Of a stretch of 6,771 bases of DNA, positions 5,119 through 6,771 are shown in pieces. A model generated the notes under the pieces. The model was not told where the DNA came from. It did no database searches and saw only the letters and a program-made list of their open reading frames with translations. Within the stretch, counting starts at the first letter, position 1; each line of letters begins with the position of its first letter. Source of the stretch: DASUFH01 sp036274645 (GTDB lineage Bacteria > Acidobacteriota > Terriglobia > 20CM-2-55-15); assembly GCA_036274645.1 (NCBI GenBank), contig DASUFH010000263.1, positions 1 through 6,771 on the forward strand, in the 5' to 3' direction. Made by a program: the position numbers and the translations under genes.

Positions 5119-6408
5119 ATGAAACACAGACGGAAATTCGCGGCTGCGCTGCTGCTGGCGGGCGCGATGACCCTGGGATTTGTAACGCAGGCCCAGCAGC
5201 CGACGATCAAGGTGGGCGTGCTGCATTCACTGTCGGGCACGATGGCCATCAGTGAGACGACCCTTAAAGACACGATCCTGATGATGGTCGATGAACAGAA
5301 CAAGAAAGGCGGCCTGCTCGGCCGAAAGCTCGAGGCCGTGGTTGTCGATCCCGCGTCCAACTGGCCTCTCTTTGCGGAAAAGGCGGCGCAGTTGCTCGAG
5401 AAAGACAAGGTTGCGGTGGTCTTCGGCTGCTGGACGTCGGTTTCGCGCAAGTCCGTTCTTCCGGTTTTCGAAAAGGACAATGGACTTCTCTTCTACCCCG
5501 TTCAGTATGAGGGTGAAGAGTCCTCCAAGAACGTGATCTACACGGGCGCCGCGCCCAACCAGCAGGCGATTCCCGCGGTCGACTACCTGATGAAGGAAGT
5601 CGGCGTGAAGCGCTGGGTGCTGGAAGGCACGGACTACGTGTATCCGCGGACGACCAACAAGATTCTCGAGGCCTATCTGCTCGCCAAGGGCGTGAAAGCG
5701 GAAGACATCTCGATCAACTACACGCCGTTTGGCCATTCCGACTGGCAGACGCGCGTCGCCGCGATCAAGAAGTTCGGGTCGGCCGGCAAGAAGACGGCGG
5801 TGGTCTCGACGATCAACGGGGACGCCAACGTCCCGTTCTACAAGGAACTCGGTAACCAGAAGATCTCGGCTGAAGACATTCCGGTCGTGGCGTTTTCCGT
5901 CGGTGAAGAGGAACTTTCGGGCCTCGACACCAAGCCGCTCGTGGGACACCTGGCGGCATGGAACTACTTTGAAAGTGTCAGCACGCCGGCGAACAAATCG
6001 TTCATCGATATGTGGCACACCTATATCAAGAGCAACAAGCGCACGACGAACGACCCCATGGAGGCCCACTACATCGGCTTCAATCTCTGGGTGAAGGCTG
6101 TGCAGAAAGCCGGAACCACCGATGTGGAGAAGGTGCTGGCGGCGCTTCCCGGACTGGAAACACCCAACCTCACCGGTGGCGTGGCCAAGATGCTGCCGAA
6201 CCATCACATCACCAAGCCGGTGTACATCGGCGAGGTGCGCGCGGATGGCCAGTTTGACGTGGTGTGGAAGACGACGGGGACTGTGCCGGGCGACGCCTGG
6301 TCGGATTTTCTGCCGGGCAGCAAGGACATCGACGCGGACTGGGTTTCCCTGAAGTGCGGCAACTACAACAAGGTCACGAAGAAATGTTCCGGACAGAACT
6401 ATAAGTAA
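5119..6408 (+). CDS. urtA: urea ABC transporter periplasmic substrate-binding protein UrtA
   Basis: UrtA captures urea in the periplasm and hands it to the UrtBC permease powered by UrtDE. The 429-residue length is normal for the family. A Sec signal peptide (residues 1-25, cleavage likely after TQA) has no lipobox cysteine, so the mature protein should be soluble. Family blocks visible in order: VGVLHSLSGTMAISE (32-46), EQNKKGGLLGRK (59-70), the signature CWTSVSRKSVLPVFE (104-118), LFYPVQYEGEESS (124-136), YTGAAPNQQ (141-149) and EGTDYVYPRTTN (169-180). The CWTS and QYEGEESS blocks distinguish UrtA from branched-chain amino-acid binding proteins. Two cysteines near the C-terminus (C413, C423) could form a disulfide after export. 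The ATG is preceded by AAAGGAG nine bases away. The stop overlaps the urtB start (TAATG), so the two are translationally coupled. A short-chain amide specificity like FmdD is the main alternative. Confidence 0.95.
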   Translation: MKHRRKFAAALLLAGAMTLGFVTQAQQPTIKVGVLHSLSGTMAISETTLKDTILMMVDEQNKKGGLLGRKLEAVVVDPASNWPLFAEKAAQLLEKDKVAVVFGCWTSVSRKSVLPVFEKDNGLLFYPVQYEGEESSKNVIYTGAAPNQQAIPAVDYLMKEVGVKRWVLEGTDYVYPRTTNKILEAYLLAKGVKAEDISINYTPFGHSDWQTRVAAIKKFGSAGKKTAVVSTINGDANVPFYKELGNQKISAEDIPVVAFSVGEEELSGLDTKPLVGHLAAWNYFESVSTPANKSFIDMWHTYIKSNKRTTNDPMEAHYIGFNLWVKAVQKAGTTDVEKVLAALPGLETPNLTGGVAKMLPNHHITKPVYIGEVRADGQFDVVWKTTGTVPGDAWSDFLPGSKDIDADWVSLKCGNYNKVTKKCSGQNYK

Positions 6409-6771
6409 TGCGAGTTCCCCCAAAGGTCGGGCGGCGGTTGTTCCGGCTGCTGCTCGTCCTGTCATTGGGCGTGCGCTTTGCGCACGCCCAATCCTCAACG
6501 GACACCGATTTCCTGATGACCCTGGGAGAGTTGCGCGAGGCGAGCTACGCGGACAAGGAAAGCATCGTCGAGCGTCTGACCAGTACCGGTCATCCCAGCG
6601 TTCGGGCCATCCTGAACGCCTTTATCGAAGATCGGCTTTACTACAAGAACGGCGACCAGAGCGTCGTTGTGATCAAGCCGGTGGACGAGTCCGCGGGCGA
6701 AGTTCACGAATACCAACTCATCGATCCGGTTTCGCTCAAGCCTGCGGGATCCATTTCCGTCGACGACGTTA
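6408..6771 (+). CDS. urtB: urea ABC transporter permease UrtB (partial, N-terminal 121 residues)
   Basis: The frame opens at the ATG overlapping the urtA stop and runs off the window, so the membrane-spanning permease domain is not seen. Visible are a Sec signal peptide (basic KVGRR, hydrophobic 11-22, cleavage likely after AHA at residue 27) and a helical periplasmic segment with LGELREASYADKESIVERL and VRAILNAFIEDRLYYK (66-80). UrtB proteins differ from other branched-chain-type permeases by just such a signal sequence plus N-terminal extracytoplasmic domain, whose VRAIL..F..DRLYY block is characteristic. Position straight after urtA agrees. It should pair with UrtC as the transmembrane channel, with UrtD and UrtE as ATPases, presumably beyond the edge. 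A 13-bp perfect hairpin lies in its signal-peptide codons. Confidence 0.88.
   Translation, partial: MRVPPKVGRRLFRLLLVLSLGVRFAHAQSSTDTDFLMTLGELREASYADKESIVERLTSTGHPSVRAILNAFIEDRLYYKNGDQSVVVIKPVDESAGEVHEYQLIDPVSLKPAGSISVDDV
6464..6492 (+). repeat. perfect 13-bp inverted repeat (hairpin) inside the urtB signal-peptide codons
   Basis: ATTGGGCGTGCGC (6464-6476) and GCGCACGCCCAAT (6480-6492) are perfect complements separated by TTT. The stem starts 54 bases after the urtB start codon and codes for part of the signal peptide and its cleavage site. No U-tract follows, so it is not a normal terminator. It could slow ribosomes or act as a barrier that protects the upstream urtA message. Confidence 0.65.

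Noticed and set aside
5227..6498. Long open frame (over 400 codons) on the minus strand opposite urtA
   Set aside because: It is a codon-bias mirror of a certain gene; the translation is Arg/His/Val-rich with no recognisable motif and no ribosome binding site.

Overview
The window looks like a piece of a fairly GC-rich Gram-negative chromosome. Several envelope features point that way: a beta-barrel porin-like protein, Sec signal peptides on the porin, the periplasmic binding protein and the permease, and a Tat signal on a secreted oxidase. Overall style (a lone ECF sigma factor, a Tat flavin oxidase, long intergenic stretches, GTG or possible CTG starts) would fit Acidobacteriota such as the Solibacter/Bryobacter group. 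This is only an impression, and no marker gene is present to settle it.

Layout. Positions 1-521 (minus) hold the N-terminal part of a RlaP-type predicted nucleotidyltransferase, starting at GTG and cut by the window edge. It is divergent from a small conserved 81-residue protein of unknown function (685-930, plus). An ECF-type RNA polymerase sigma factor follows (1038-1583, plus). Its only frame-compatible upstream start with a well placed ribosome binding site is a CTG. Convergent with it, 9 bases away, is a Tat-exported FAD-dependent amine oxidase (1593-3206, minus). Then comes a gene-free stretch of 788 bases (3207-3994). It contains the oxidase promoter region, a perfect AT-rich inverted repeat (3666-3686) and a very good sigma-54 promoter (3894-3909) firing rightward. 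The right part is one operon: a porin-like outer-membrane protein (3995-5065), the urea-type ABC transporter binding protein UrtA (5119-6408), and the start of the permease UrtB (6408 to the edge), whose start codon overlaps the urtA stop.

How the genes work together. The right half reads as a nitrogen-scavenging uptake route. The porin would let urea or a short amide through the outer membrane, UrtA captures it in the periplasm, and UrtB (with UrtC/D/E, presumably beyond the edge) carries it inward. A sigma-54 promoter agrees with nitrogen-limitation control, and the order porin, binding protein, permease resembles the fmdCDEF amide/urea uptake genes of Methylophilus. The secreted amine oxidase may also release ammonium from amines, so the window may share a nitrogen theme; that link is inference.

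Most interesting points: the sigma-54 promoter with two tandem hairpins in the predicted leader; a perfect 13-bp inverted repeat inside the urtB signal-peptide codons; the sigma factor with an apparent CTG start and no anti-sigma gene beside it; and an ECF-like promoter in front of the neighbouring oxidase. I found no mobile element, CRISPR array, tRNA or rRNA.
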